Positions 15,853-24,535 of a stretch of DNA of 64,000 bases are shown here, piece after piece. Made by a program: the position numbers and the translations under genes. Location of the stretch: contig NZ_VEGI01000001.1 in the NCBI RefSeq assembly GCF_007679325.1, positions 744,001 through 808,000 on the forward strand, read 5' to 3'. Within the stretch, counting starts at the first letter, position 1. Each line of letters starts with the position of its first letter. The notes beneath the pieces are model-generated. The model made no database searches, had not been told where the DNA came from, and saw only the letters and a list, made by a program, of their open reading frames with translations. The stretch is from Arthrobacter sp. U41. GTDB lineage: Bacteria > Actinomycetota > Actinomycetes > Actinomycetales > Micrococcaceae.

Positions 15853-16401
15853 CTAGGCGCGGCGGAGCGAAATGTTGTTGCAGGCCTCGCAGACGTCCTC
15901 GGGGATCAGGCCGCGACGCTGCAGGAAGCCGAAAATAACACAGCCCAGGCAGAAGCCCGCGAACGCTTCGAGGGCCGCGGCCACAATCAGGACCGCGAGC
16001 AGGGTCCAGGCCGCCGGCGCCAGCCCCACGGCCAGCAGAACCGCGGCGGTGGTGGACATGGCTGCCCCAATGCCCTGCGCGAAACGCTTCGGCGGTCCCG
16101 GGACCAGCCGGGTCTTCCCCAGGCGCGGCGTCAGGACCTTGACGGACAGCAGGGCGAGGGGCGAGATCCGCGGGCCGAACAGGACCCGCAGCCAGAACCC
16201 CGCGGCAATCGCGGCCAGGCCCCAGCCGAAGCCTGGCAGCAGCGTCACCGCGGACAACAGCACCACCAGTCCGGCGGTGACGCGGGCGGCGTACTCGTTG
16301 ACCGGGTTCGGAAATGCGAAGACCGCCCGCCAGTCGATTCCGCTCGTCCGGGCAGGTGCGGGGGCCGGAGTCCCGGAGGGTGCCGAGGTCAGTCTGCTCA
16401 T
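15853..16401 (-). CDS. DUF4395-family membrane protein
   Basis: 182 residues with four hydrophobic stretches. FPNPVNEYAARVTAG near the N-terminus, GPPKRFAQGIGA in the middle, and the late cysteine motifs GFCLGCVIFG and EDVCEACNN match DUF4395. Members often sit near rhodanese or thiol-redox genes and may handle sulfur or thiol chemistry in the membrane; no such neighbour is seen here. The four cysteines could bind a metal or form disulfides. Function unknown. Confidence 0.75.
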   Translation of the reverse strand: MSRLTSAPSGTPAPAPARTSGIDWRAVFAFPNPVNEYAARVTAGLVVLLSAVTLLPGFGWGLAAIAAGFWLRVLFGPRISPLALLSVKVLTPRLGKTRLVPGPPKRFAQGIGAAMSTTAAVLLAVGLAPAAWTLLAVLIVAAALEAFAGFCLGCVIFGFLQRRGLIPEDVCEACNNISLRRA

Positions 16402-16480
16402 CGTTCAAGGCTAGGAGCAGGCCGGGCCCGGGCGGAATGTTTGTTGCGCCGTATGACCCCCGCCCGCCCCAGCGGGAGAC

Positions 16481-17500
16481 TCAGGCGATCGCGGCGGAGG
16501 GGACGTGGCCGCCCACCATCTGCAGGAATTCCCCTTCGGAGAGGACCTCGATCCGCCGGCCCCGCTCATGCAGCTCCAGCACGCGCCGGGCTTTGCCGGT
16601 GAGGCGGCCGGAGCGCAGGTCGGCGGCCACGAACCCGTCGCCCACCACCAGGACGGTGGTGCGGGCCGTAACCCGGCTCTCGGGCCTCGCGCCGAACTCG
16701 GCGGAACGGATCTTGGCCTCGGGCCGCGGTATGGCGAGTTCTCCGGTGAACACCACGGTCTGGCCGAACAGCGGGTGTCCGGGATCGGCGAAGGCGTTCG
16801 GCAGCGGGTTGGCGCCTTCCTCGGGCCAGCCCGGCTGGTAGGCCCGGACCGGAGCAACGGCACCCGCTCCCCCGGCGAGCGCTTCCAGCGCTGACTGGCT
16901 GGCTTTGGAGAGCGGATCGCGCACCGGGTCGAACGCCGGCTGGCGGGACACGGCCAGGCCCAGGGACAGGTGAAGCTCGGCGATGCTGCCGGCGCCGTTG
17001 CGCGCCGCGATATCGATCAGGATCCCGGCGCACGCACGCGCGTCCTCGGCGGCGTCGTGGTGGTTGACCAGCGGGACCCCGGCTTCCTCGGCCGCGTACG
17101 GCAAGGAATTGGACACCAGCGAATAGCAGCGGCGGGACAGCATCACCGTGCAGACGTAGTCGTAGGCGGGTCCGGCGAGGCCGGAGACCTCGAGGGCGGA
17201 GCGGATCACGCCAAGGTCGAAGGCGGCGTTGTGGGCGGCCAGGATGTCGTCGCCGATGAAGGCGCCGATCTCCGGGAACAGTTCACCGAAGCGGGGCAGC
17301 CCGGCCACCTGTTCGGGCCGGATGCCGTGGATCCGGACGTTGTGGTGGTCGAAGCGGTCGTGGTTTTCCGGCGGCCGCATGAGCCAGGACGCTTCCTCGA
17401 CCACAACGCCGCCGCGCACTTTCGTGAGCCCCACAGCGCAGGGTGATCCCCGGAAGCCGTTCGCGGTCTCAAAGTCGATCGCCGTAAAGTCCAAACCCAC
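16481..17500 (-). CDS. DEDDh 3'-5' exonuclease with C-terminal BRCT domain
   Basis: 339 residues. The exonuclease domain (about 1-175) shows all DEDDh motifs: FTAIDFETANG (Exo I), AHNAAFDLGV (Exo II) and HHDAAEDARACA (Exo III, with catalytic His and Asp). After a linker, residues from about 245 read LFGQTVVFTGELAIPRPEAK and then TVLVVGDG, a BRCT fold as in NAD-dependent ligases. The pairing suggests a polymerase III epsilon-like nuclease recruited to DNA or to a repair partner. It is divergent from the DedA gene; a separate proofreading subunit cannot be ruled out elsewhere. Confidence 0.85.
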   Translation of the reverse strand: MGLDFTAIDFETANGFRGSPCAVGLTKVRGGVVVEEASWLMRPPENHDRFDHHNVRIHGIRPEQVAGLPRFGELFPEIGAFIGDDILAAHNAAFDLGVIRSALEVSGLAGPAYDYVCTVMLSRRCYSLVSNSLPYAAEEAGVPLVNHHDAAEDARACAGILIDIAARNGAGSIAELHLSLGLAVSRQPAFDPVRDPLSKASQSALEALAGGAGAVAPVRAYQPGWPEEGANPLPNAFADPGHPLFGQTVVFTGELAIPRPEAKIRSAEFGARPESRVTARTTVLVVGDGFVAADLRSGRLTGKARRVLELHERGRRIEVLSEGEFLQMVGGHVPSAAIA

Positions 17501-17664
17501 GGTCCAACTTTACCGTCGGATTCCGGCCGGTCCGGGCAGCACCGCGCCACGGCCGGCCGCGGACCGCGGAAACCGGGCTGAACCGCATGCGGAACCGGGG
17601 GCGCAAAAGCTCCGGGTTCCCCGGGCGCACCGACAGTCGGAACCGCCCGACGGCGGCTGTCAAG

Positions 17665-17670
17665 TACCCT
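17665..17670 (+). promoter_or_regulatory. -10 element for a leaderless DedA mRNA
   Basis: TACCCT ends 6 bases before the GTG start with no ribosome-binding site between them. Two other starts in this window show the same 6-base spacing (clpS, pncB). Confidence 0.4.
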
Positions 17671-17676
17671 TAACAG

Positions 17677-18459
17677 GTGAACCTTCTAGCTTTGAGTGAC
17701 TTTGCCGTGTCCACGATCGGCGGCGCGGGACCGGTCCAGCCGCAGCTGGCCTCCTTCCTGCCCGACTGGCTGAACCCCCAAGTCTTCCTGGCCGACCCCG
17801 CCTTGGCGCCGTGGGTTGTGCTGCTGGTCTGCGGCATCATCTTCGCCGAAACCGGCCTGCTGGTGGGCTTCTTCCTCCCGGGCGACTCGATGCTCTTCAC
17901 GGCCGGGCTGCTGGTGGCCACCGGGACCATCAAGGTCAACATCTGGGGTTTCGTGGCGCTGATCATCGCCGCGGCGATCATCGGAAACCAGGTGGGCTAC
18001 CTGATCGGATCCAAGGCCGGTCCGGCCATCTTCAACAAGCCCAATTCCAGGCTGTTCAAGCGCGAAAACGTCGACAGCGCCCACGCGTTCTTCGAGAAGC
18101 ACGGCGGCAAGGCCCTGATCCTGGCCCGTTTCGTGCCGATCATCCGGACCTTTGTTCCGGTCATTGTGGGCGTGGCCCAGATGGACAAGCGGAAGTTCTT
18201 CTTCTACAACGTCGTCGGCGCCGTGCTGTGGGGCGGCGGCGTGACCCTCCTCGGCTACCTCCTGGGCGACACGTTCCCGTGGGTCCGGGAAAACCTGGAC
18301 ATCATCTTCATCGTGATCGTCCTGGTCTCCGTGATCCCCATCGGCGTTGAGGTGGCCCGCGGTTTCATCGCCAAGCGCCAGGCCGAGAAGTACGGCACGG
18401 ACGTCGTCGAGGAATTCATCGAGGAGCACGAGCCCGAAGAGGAACGCAAGACTCCGTAA
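17677..18459 (+). CDS. DedA-family inner-membrane protein
   Basis: 260 residues. Conserved DedA features are FAETGLLVGFFLPGDSMLF, IIGNQVGYLIGSKAG, and the amphipathic HGGKALILARFVPIIRTFVP with the key Arg residues. Four to five membrane helices and a charged C-tail (EEFIEEHEPEEERKTP) follow. DedA proteins are thought to be proton-driven carriers that flip undecaprenyl phosphate or other lipids and support membrane homeostasis. The GTG appears leaderless. A very strong intrinsic terminator follows 36 bases after the stop. Confidence 0.88.
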   Translation: MNLLALSDFAVSTIGGAGPVQPQLASFLPDWLNPQVFLADPALAPWVVLLVCGIIFAETGLLVGFFLPGDSMLFTAGLLVATGTIKVNIWGFVALIIAAAIIGNQVGYLIGSKAGPAIFNKPNSRLFKRENVDSAHAFFEKHGGKALILARFVPIIRTFVPVIVGVAQMDKRKFFFYNVVGAVLWGGGVTLLGYLLGDTFPWVRENLDIIFIVIVLVSVIPIGVEVARGFIAKRQAEKYGTDVVEEFIEEHEPEEERKTP

Positions 18460-18495
18460 TTCCAGCCCGGTCGAGTTGGCCGGACCAACAGGCAC

Positions 18496-18536
18496 AAGGA
18501 AGGCGCCCCACGATGTGGGGCGCCTTCCTTGCTTAT
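18496..18536 (+). terminator. Strong intrinsic terminator after the DedA gene
   Basis: A 16-base arm (AAGGAAGGCGCCCCAC) is perfectly inverted after a 3-base loop, and the distal arm ends in CTTCCTTGCTTAT. The stem is one of the longest uninterrupted ones in the window. Confidence 0.85.
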
Positions 18537-18565
18537 CTGTCCGTTATCGGCCAAGACGGCGGCGG

Positions 18566-18644
18566 TCCGGGGGCACTTTGACACGGACACGCCGGGGACC
18601 CAAGGCTGAAGGGCCGAAATCGTGCCCAAAGGCGCCCTGGACGG
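18566..18644. repeat. 79-bp intergenic repeat, copy 1
   Basis: It begins TCCGGGGGCACTTTGACACG. The first 29 bases match 40552-40580 at 28 positions, and the rest matches in blocks (GGGGACCCAAG, CCGAAATC, GGACGG) with two small indels. Both copies lie just after an intrinsic terminator and before a converging minus-strand gene. Confidence 0.8.
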
Positions 18645-18653
18645 CGGCAGCGG

Positions 18654-19343
18654 CTACCGCCCGGACAACGCCTCCACGATCGCCGGGAGCAGCGCCCGGA
18701 AAGCGTGCCCCCGGTGGCTGATGGCGTTCTTCTCCTCGGCGCTCAGTTCGGCGCAGCTGCGGTCCAGCCCGCTGGGCTGCAGCACGGGATCGTAGCCGAA
18801 GCCCCCGGCACCGCGCGGTTCGCGCAGCAGGGTCCCCTCGAGCTGACCGTACTCCACCACCTCCCGGCCCTCCTCCGGGGCAGGCCCTGGGCCGGAGCCG
18901 GGCACGGCCAGCGCCGCGGCACAGACGAACGCGGCGCCCCGGAACTCATCCGGCACGTCGGCCAACTGGTCCAGCAGCAGTTGCAGGTTGGCGGCGTCGT
19001 CCCCGTGCCGGCCCGCCCAGCGGGCCGAGAAGATCCCGGGCGCCCCGCCCAGCACGTCGACGGCGAGCCCGGAGTCGTCCGCGATCGCCACCAGCCCGGT
19101 GGCCTGCGCCACCGCACGCGCCTTGAGCAGCGAGTTCTCGGCGAAAGTCACGCCGGTCTCGGCGACGTCGGGGGCACCGACGGCGCCGGCGTCCACCACC
19201 TGCGTGTCGACGTCGAGGCCCGGCACCTGCCCGCGCAGCAGTTCACGGAGTTCCCGGAGCTTGCCCTGGTTGTGCGTCGCAAGAACCAGCCTCGGACTGT
19301 TGTTGTCCTGGGTTGGGCCGTGTTGTGCTGCGCCTTCTGTCAC
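18654..19343 (-). CDS. rdgB: XTP/dITP diphosphatase (non-canonical purine NTP pyrophosphatase)
   Basis: 229 residues of the HAM1/RdgB family. The substrate-binding start [18 protein letters not shown], the motif [20 protein letters not shown] and the late [12 protein letters not shown] are all present. The enzyme hydrolyses dITP, XTP and ITP to monophosphates and so keeps deaminated purines out of DNA and RNA. A Pro/Gly/Glu-rich insert ([19 protein letters not shown]) lengthens it slightly relative to E. coli. The GTG start overlaps the rph stop as GTGA; rph-rdgB pairing is widespread in bacteria. Confidence 0.93.
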   Translation of the reverse strand: MTEGAAQHGPTQDNNSPRLVLATHNQGKLRELRELLRGQVPGLDVDTQVVDAGAVGAPDVAETGVTFAENSLLKARAVAQATGLVAIADDSGLAVDVLGGAPGIFSARWAGRHGDDAANLQLLLDQLADVPDEFRGAAFVCAAALAVPGSGPGPAPEEGREVVEYGQLEGTLLREPRGAGGFGYDPVLQPSGLDRSCAELSAEEKNAISHRGHAFRALLPAIVEALSGR

Positions 19344-20098
19344 GGTGCTTCCGCCAGGGTCTCGCGCTGGATGGCGGCCAGCTGCTCGGTGCCCATGAGC
19401 GCGAGGTCCAGAAGCTTGTTAAGTTCATCACGGTCGAAGGGGGCGCCTTCGGCGGTGCCCTGGACCTCGACGAACTTGCCGGACCCGGTGACCACAACGT
19501 TCATGTCGGTCTCGGCACGGACATCCTCGACGTACGGCAGGTCCAGCATGGGAACGCCGTCGATGATGCCGACGGAGACGGCGGCGATCGTGTCGGTCAG
19601 CGGCTGGGCGTTGCGGGCAAGCATTTTGTTCTCGCGGGCAAAGCGGATGGCCTCGGCGAGCGCCACGTAGGCGCCCGTGATGGCGGCGGTGCGGGTTCCG
19701 CCGTCGGCCTGCAGGACGTCACAGTCCAGCACGATGGTGATCTCGCCCAGGGCCTTGGTGTCGATGATGGACCGCAGCGAGCGGCCGATCAGCCGGGAGA
19801 TCTCATGGGTGCGGCCGCCGATCTTGCCCTTGACGGACTCGCGGTCGGAGCGGGTGTTGGTGGCGCGCGGCAGCATGGCGTATTCGGCCGTGACCCAGCC
19901 GCGGCCTTCGCCCTTGAGCCAGCGCGGCACGCCTTCGGTGAGGGACGCCGTGCACAGCACCCGGGTGTTGCCGAACTCGATCAGGGCCGATCCCTCGGCC
20001 TGCTTGGACCAGCCGCGGGTGATGCTGATCGGGCGGAGCTGATCGGGCGTGCGGCCGTCGGCGCGGAGGATGGGGGCGGTAAGGGCATCGGAAGTCAT
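19340..20098 (-). CDS. rph: Ribonuclease PH
   Basis: 252 residues, normal length. Motifs include [38 protein letters not shown] and [20 protein letters not shown], the phosphate-binding and hexamer-interface segments of RNase PH. It trims tRNA 3' ends phosphorolytically. It is first in a two-gene unit with rdgB. Upstream, 111 bases separate it from the stop of the MBL gene on the same strand; a promoter is expected there but I could not fix one with confidence. Confidence 0.94.
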   Translation of the reverse strand: MTSDALTAPILRADGRTPDQLRPISITRGWSKQAEGSALIEFGNTRVLCTASLTEGVPRWLKGEGRGWVTAEYAMLPRATNTRSDRESVKGKIGGRTHEISRLIGRSLRSIIDTKALGEITIVLDCDVLQADGGTRTAAITGAYVALAEAIRFARENKMLARNAQPLTDTIAAVSVGIIDGVPMLDLPYVEDVRAETDMNVVVTGSGKFVEVQGTAEGAPFDRDELNKLLDLALMGTEQLAAIQRETLAEAP

Positions 20099-20209
20099 GC
20101 CTTTAGCTTATCGACCCGGGCAGGGACCGCCGCGCGGTGCGCGTTTTCGGTGAGGGGCCGGGGGCAGCGTGCGTCAGGGCCTTGATCAGGACGTTGATCA
20201 GACTGTCCG

Positions 20210-21007
20210 TCAGACCGTGTAGTGCACACCTGCCACGGCCACAGCCACGTGCTGGCCGAAGACCCCCTTGGCTTCCGCCATGACCGTGGTGGGGGACGTC
20301 CACACGGGGATGTGGGTCAGCAGCAGCCGCCGGGCACCGGCAGCAACGGCGGCCTCCCCCGCCCGCTTTCCGGTCAGGTGCACGTCCTTGATGCCGTCGT
20401 CGCGGCCCTCTTCGAAGGCCGCCTCGCAGAGGAACAGGTCGGCGTCGCGGGCGGCGTCTTCCAGCCCGTTGCAGGAGTCGGTGTCCCCCGAATAGCTGAG
20501 CACCCGGGTGACGGGGGTGCCGTCCTTGTCCGGTTCGGTGACCTCCACACGGAGCGCGTAGGCCTCCTCCACCGGGTGGTTGACGGCGTACGGGGTGACC
20601 GTGAACGGGCCCATGGTCACGGGCTTGCGTTCGGACCAGTTGCTGAAGTCGAATTCCTCGTGCATCCCGGGGTCCAGTTCCAGGCCGTAGGCCGTGGCCA
20701 TCCGGTCGGCGGTGGCGGCGGGCCCCCACACCGGAATCCTGCCCCGTCCCCAGCCGCCCGGCTTCCAGCGCACGGCGACGTGGAGGCCGCACAGGTCCAT
20801 GCAGTGATCCGGGTGCAGGTGGGTGAGGAAGATCGCGTCAATGTCCTCGAGATCCGTGTAGCGCTGGATGGCGCCGAGCGCCCCGCTGCCGAGGTCCAGG
20901 ACGATCTTCCAGTCCCGCTCGCCGTCGTTGGCGGTCAGCAGGTAGCACGACGCCGGCGAGCCCGGACCCGGAAACGATCCGGTACAGCCCACGATGGTCA
21001 GCTTCAC
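20210..21007 (-). CDS. MBL-fold metallohydrolase, RNase Z-like
   Basis: 265 residues. The metal motif THLHPDH is intact, with LDLGSGALG before it, VNHPVEEA and SYSGDTDSC in the middle and a C-terminal LLTHIPVW. These resemble the RNase Z/ElaC-like branch of the metallo-beta-lactamase fold, and such genes regularly sit beside murI and rph in actinobacteria. A role as tRNA 3' endonuclease or cyclic-nucleotide phosphodiesterase is possible; sequence alone does not decide. The GTG start overlaps the murI stop as GTGA and has no ribosome-binding site of its own, so it depends on murI translation. Confidence 0.83.
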   Translation of the reverse strand: MKLTIVGCTGSFPGPGSPASCYLLTANDGERDWKIVLDLGSGALGAIQRYTDLEDIDAIFLTHLHPDHCMDLCGLHVAVRWKPGGWGRGRIPVWGPAATADRMATAYGLELDPGMHEEFDFSNWSERKPVTMGPFTVTPYAVNHPVEEAYALRVEVTEPDKDGTPVTRVLSYSGDTDSCNGLEDAARDADLFLCEAAFEEGRDDGIKDVHLTGKRAGEAAVAAGARRLLLTHIPVWTSPTTVMAEAKGVFGQHVAVAVAGVHYTV

Positions 21008-22032
21008 AGGAGGTTTCCCCCGCCCGCGGCTCCGCCCACGAAGTTGGAGATCCGGGGACGGCCCGCGCCGGCCTGGGCGGCGGCGATCATTTCCGGCGTG
21101 ATCCTGGCGAGGCTGCCCGTGGGGTACTGGGCCGCGACGTGGTCCACGTGGCGGACGCTGAGGACCTCGGGTCCAAGGAAGCGGCGGGCAAGGTGCTCGA
21201 ACTGCGCCGCGTCCCCCGTAGCGATGAAGTTGTGGGACGGCTCCGCCGCATCGGTCCGTTCCAGGCCGCGGGAGGCCAGGGCCCGGTAGACGTCCTTGGC
21301 CGTTTCCTCGGCGCTGGAGACAAGGGTGACGTCCTCGCCCATGACATAGGAGATGACGCCGGTGAGCAGCGGATAGTGGGTGCAGCCCAGCACCACGGTG
21401 TCCACGCCGGCGGCCTTGAGCGGTTCCAGGTATTCGCGGGCGACGGCGAGCAGTTCCGGTCCCGTGGTGATGCCGGCCTCGACATAGGGCACGAATGCCG
21501 GGCAGGCCACGGAGGTGATGTGCAGGTCCGGGGCGGCGGCAAAGGTGTCCTCGTAGGCGCGGGAGCCGACGGTGGCGGAGGTTCCGATGACACCGACGCG
21601 GCCGGTGCGGGTAGCGGCGACGGCGCGGCGCACGGCCGGCTGGATCACTTCGATGACGGGGATCCCGTAGCGGGCGGTGTAGCGTTCGCGGGCGTCGCGC
21701 AGTACGGCGGCGGATGCCGAGTTGCAAGCGATGGTCAGCAGCTTCACGCCGGAATCGACCAGTTCGTCCATCACGCCCAGGGCGTTGGCCCGGACCTCGG
21801 CGATGGGGAGCGGCCCGTAGGGGCCGTGGGCGGTGTCGCCGACATAGAGGATGGATTCGTTGGGCAGCTGGTCGATGATGGACCGGGCGACGGTGAGTCC
21901 GCCGACGCCGGAATCAAACACACCGATAGGACGCGAGCCCATCTGGCTGGCGGTCTGGCTGCTGGCGGTGGTGCTCGCTGGGGAGTCCGCAACAGCTGCC
22001 GCTGCCGGATCCATGCTCGATGCTGAAGTCAT
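21004..22032 (-). CDS. murI: Glutamate racemase
   Basis: 342 residues from ATG 22032. The family motifs are [18 protein letters not shown] (first catalytic Asp/Ser region), [12 protein letters not shown] (first Cys) and [11 protein letters not shown] (second Cys). It converts L- to D-glutamate for peptidoglycan in the cytosol. About 30 Ala/Ser/Thr-rich residues precede the conserved core, so a shorter start at ATG codon MGSRPIGV is possible. TATCCT at 22047-22042 lies 9 bases before the chosen ATG with no ribosome-binding site, which fits a nearly leaderless mRNA. It is co-translated with the MBL gene. Confidence 0.92.
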   Translation of the reverse strand: MTSASSMDPAAAAVADSPASTTASSQTASQMGSRPIGVFDSGVGGLTVARSIIDQLPNESILYVGDTAHGPYGPLPIAEVRANALGVMDELVDSGVKLLTIACNSASAAVLRDARERYTARYGIPVIEVIQPAVRRAVAATRTGRVGVIGTSATVGSRAYEDTFAAAPDLHITSVACPAFVPYVEAGITTGPELLAVAREYLEPLKAAGVDTVVLGCTHYPLLTGVISYVMGEDVTLVSSAEETAKDVYRALASRGLERTDAAEPSHNFIATGDAAQFEHLARRFLGPEVLSVRHVDHVAAQYPTGSLARITPEMIAAAQAGAGRPRISNFVGGAAGGGNLL

Positions 22033-22041
22033 GATTATTCG

Positions 22042-22047
22042 AGGATA
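22042..22047 (-). promoter_or_regulatory. -10 element upstream of murI
   Basis: TATCCT on the minus strand, 9 bases before the ATG; a start 6-7 bases downstream would leave a leader of about three bases. Confidence 0.35.
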
Positions 22048-22121
22048 GGGCTTAGCCACGGGTGCGGCCATTACATTGTGTTGTCGGACTCATGTCGGAT
22101 CGGTCACACGCCGTACCCAGC

Positions 22122-22688
22122 TCAGCCGCGTGTCTCCAGCGAGGCCAGCATGGCCTGGACCAGGGATTCCTGGAGCCAGGTGGTGAAGTTGTACACGAGG
22201 GCCAGGTAGCTTTCGACGTCTTCAGCCTGGGACCAGTCCTGCATGAGGTGCACGTGCCCGGCGTCCTCGTCGTCACGGATGTCCAGCCGTTCGGCCAGCA
22301 CCAGCCGGACATCGTTGAGCGCCATGGACCAGTGCCGAGCGTCGTCGGGGGTCAGGACCAGGTCGTCCTTGTCCAGTCCGAGGGAGGCGGCTTTCAGCGC
22401 GCCGATTTTGCTCTCCCGCAGGGACCGCTCGGTGTACCGGCGGAACTCCAGCGAGGCGGCGGCGTCGTTCTTCGAGACGCTGGGAAGCAGCCGGCGCAGG
22501 GCCCGGTCCGAGGGTTCGCGGGCCTCGGCGTCGAGTCCCACCAGCGCGGCGAGGGGGTCCTGGTTGGCGCGTTCCTCGGGCTCCAGCATGGACACAACGT
22601 CGTCGAAGAGGCTGCGCAGCAGTTCCCGCTCGGCCGGTTCCAGGTAGCCGGTGATGCCCTTGATGCCGTATTTGAATGCCTTAGCCAC
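22122..22688 (-). CDS. DUF2017-family protein
   Basis: 188 residues, mostly helical and acidic. The start VAKAFKYGIKGITGYLEPAE and the segments LRSLFDDVVSMLEPEE and YLALVYNFTTWLQESLVQAM match DUF2017. The GTG start is chosen because it overlaps the clpS stop by 8 bases and begins the conserved region. Genes for this family follow clpS across actinobacteria, which suggests a link to Clp proteolysis, but no activity is known to me. Confidence 0.82.
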   Translation of the reverse strand: MAKAFKYGIKGITGYLEPAERELLRSLFDDVVSMLEPEERANQDPLAALVGLDAEAREPSDRALRRLLPSVSKNDAAASLEFRRYTERSLRESKIGALKAASLGLDKDDLVLTPDDARHWSMALNDVRLVLAERLDIRDDEDAGHVHLMQDWSQAEDVESYLALVYNFTTWLQESLVQAMLASLETRG

Positions 22689-23052
22689 GTTTTCCCTTGC
22701 CCTTGCCCGATCCCTTGCCGCCGCCGGAGCCGCCGGTGGCCTGTTCCACCGTGGCCCAGAGACCGTAGCCATGCATCGCGACCGCGTGCTGCTCCACCTG
22801 CTCCTTGCTGCCGTGCGCCACGATGGAGCGGCCCTTTTTGTGGACCTCCAGCATGAGCTTGTTGGCCTTGGCCTCGGAGTAGCCGAAGTAGCTGCGGAAC
22901 ACGTAGCTCACATAGCTCATCAGGTTCACCGGATCGTTCCAGATCACCAGGTTCCACGGGATGTCAGGGGCAGAAAGGACATCGGTCGACGTCGCTGTTC
23001 CGGTCTGGGTGCTCTCCTGGGTGTCAGGGCCGAGCGCAACGCTAAGGGTCAT
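22681..23052 (-). CDS. clpS: ATP-dependent Clp protease adaptor ClpS
   Basis: 123 residues. The ClpS core contains WNLVIWNDPVNLMSYVSYVF (the DPVN loop), the helix YSEAKANKLMLEVHKKGRS and the Gln/His pocket EQVEQHAVAMHGYGLWATVE. It delivers proteins with N-degron residues to ClpAP/ClpCP. A Gly/Lys/Ser-rich C-tail (GGKGSGKGKGKRG) extends beyond the usual fold. The ATG lies 6 bases after TAGAAT and has no ribosome-binding site, so it appears leaderless. The DUF2017 gene is co-transcribed. Confidence 0.93.
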   Translation of the reverse strand: MTLSVALGPDTQESTQTGTATSTDVLSAPDIPWNLVIWNDPVNLMSYVSYVFRSYFGYSEAKANKLMLEVHKKGRSIVAHGSKEQVEQHAVAMHGYGLWATVEQATGGSGGGKGSGKGKGKRG

Positions 23053-23058
23053 CTGTCC

Positions 23059-23064
23059 ATTCTA
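23059..23064 (-). promoter_or_regulatory. clpS: -10 element for leaderless clpS
   Basis: TAGAAT on the minus strand, separated from the ATG by 6 bases. The upstream -35 region lies at the edge of the 59-bp tandem repeat. Confidence 0.6.
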
Positions 23065-23073
23065 TGGGGAGGA

Positions 23074-23191
23074 TGGGCCCACGCCGGCGAGGGCCCCGCG
23101 GCGAAGCGAAGCGAGACGTGGGAGCCGGTGGGTGGGCCCACGCCGGCGAGGGCCCCGCGGCGAAGCGAAGCGAGACGTGGGAGCCGGTGGG
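23074..23191. repeat. Perfect 59-bp tandem duplication between clpS and pncB
   Basis: Two adjacent 59-base copies (23074-23132 and 23133-23191) are identical. Each starts TGGGCCCACGCCGGCGAGGG, contains GGCGAAGCGAAGCGAGACG and carries CCCACG...CGTGGG, which could fold. The pair fills the space between the divergent -10 boxes of clpS and pncB. Confidence 0.95.
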
Positions 23192-23194
23192 GAC

Positions 23195-23200
23195 TAGAGT
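23195..23200 (+). promoter_or_regulatory. pncB: -10 element for leaderless pncB
   Basis: TAGAGT ends 6 bases before the GTG start with no ribosome-binding site. Its -35 position falls inside the second 59-bp repeat copy. Confidence 0.6.
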
Positions 23201-23206
23201 GAATTC

Positions 23207-24535
23207 GTGAGTACCTCAGCTGGCTGGGACCGTCCCCGCACGTCCCTGTACACCGACCATTACGAGCTGACCATGCTGCAGGCCGCGCTGCATTCCGGCG
23301 CCGCCCACCGCAGGTCCGTGTTCGAGGCCTTCGCCCGGCGGCTGCCGGACGGGCGCCGTTACGGCATTGTGGGCGGCACTGGCCGGCTACTGGAGGGCCT
23401 CGCGGACTTCCGGTTCGGCGACGTCGAAATCGATTTCCTCCGCCGCACCAACGTGGTCAACGAGGAAACCCTGGAGTACTTGGCCGGGTTCTCCTTCTCC
23501 GGCGACATCTGGGGCTACGCCGAGGGCGAAGCGTACTTCCCGAACTCCCCCATCCTGATCGTCGAATCCACGTTCGCCGAGGCCTGCATCCTAGAGACCT
23601 ACATCCTCTCGATCCTTAACCACGACAGCGCGATCGCGTCGGCGGCCTCCCGCATGATCACCGCGGCCGGCAGCCGCCCCTGCGTGGAGATGGGTTCCCG
23701 CCGCACCCAGGAGGAGTCCGCCGTCGCCGCCGCCCGCGCCGCCATCATCGCCGGCTTCGACAGCACCTCGAACCTGGAGTCGGGCCTGCGCTACGGGCTC
23801 AAGACCGTGGGCACGGCCGCGCATTCCTTCACCCTCCTGCACGACTCCGAGCGCGAGGCCTTCGAAGCGCAGATCGCCTCGATGGGCGCGGGCACGGCCC
23901 TGCTGGTGGACACGTACGACGTCGAAGCGGCTGTCCGCACCGCCGTCGAACTGGCTGGCGACAAACTCGGTGCGGTGCGCCTCGACTCCGGCGACCTCGT
24001 GGCGCAGGCGCAGTGGGTCCGGCAGCTCCTGGACGACCTGGGCAACGAGCGGACCCGCATCATCGTCACCTCCGACCTGGACGAGTTCGCCATCGCCGCC
24101 CTGCAGTCCGCGCCGGTGGATTCCTACGGCGTCGGCACCTCGCTGGTGACCGGGTCCGGCGCCCCGACGGCCAGCATGGTCTACAAGCTGGTCAGCCGCA
24201 CCGGCGAGGACGGCGAATTCGAACCCGTGGCCAAGGCCGCCAAGAACAAGACCAGCAAGGGAGGGCGCAAGTACGCGCTGCGCAAGCTTAACGAGCGCGG
24301 CACGGCCACCCAGGAGATTGTCGGAATCGGGCACCGCCCGGAGGACGACGGCAACGACCGTCCCCTGCTGCAGCAGTTCGTCAAGAACGGCGAACTCCTG
24401 CCCGGCTGGACCGGTGCGGAGGGTGTGCTGCGCGCGCGCCAGCGCCACGCGGACACCATGAAAGAGCTTCCCGCTGTTGTGAACCGGCTGCAGCGCGGCG
24501 AAGCAGCCATCCCCACCATCTACGAGGAGAACTGA
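23207..24535 (+). CDS. pncB: Nicotinate phosphoribosyltransferase
   Basis: 442 residues. The N-terminus has RTSLYTDHYELTMLQAAL, typical of bacterial NAPRTase type 1/2. Later come AEGEAYFPNSPILIVEST, the phosphate-binding VEMGSRRTQEESAVAAARAA, and GAVRLDSGDLVAQA with GVGTSLVTGSGAP. It couples nicotinate with PRPP, usually using ATP, to form nicotinate mononucleotide. The gene is leaderless and is followed by pncA with a 1-base overlap (TGATG), so nicotinamide deamidation and nicotinate capture are made together. The 59-bp duplication lies in its promoter region. Confidence 0.94.
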   Translation: MSTSAGWDRPRTSLYTDHYELTMLQAALHSGAAHRRSVFEAFARRLPDGRRYGIVGGTGRLLEGLADFRFGDVEIDFLRRTNVVNEETLEYLAGFSFSGDIWGYAEGEAYFPNSPILIVESTFAEACILETYILSILNHDSAIASAASRMITAAGSRPCVEMGSRRTQEESAVAAARAAIIAGFDSTSNLESGLRYGLKTVGTAAHSFTLLHDSEREAFEAQIASMGAGTALLVDTYDVEAAVRTAVELAGDKLGAVRLDSGDLVAQAQWVRQLLDDLGNERTRIIVTSDLDEFAIAALQSAPVDSYGVGTSLVTGSGAPTASMVYKLVSRTGEDGEFEPVAKAAKNKTSKGGRKYALRKLNERGTATQEIVGIGHRPEDDGNDRPLLQQFVKNGELLPGWTGAEGVLRARQRHADTMKELPAVVNRLQRGEAAIPTIYEEN

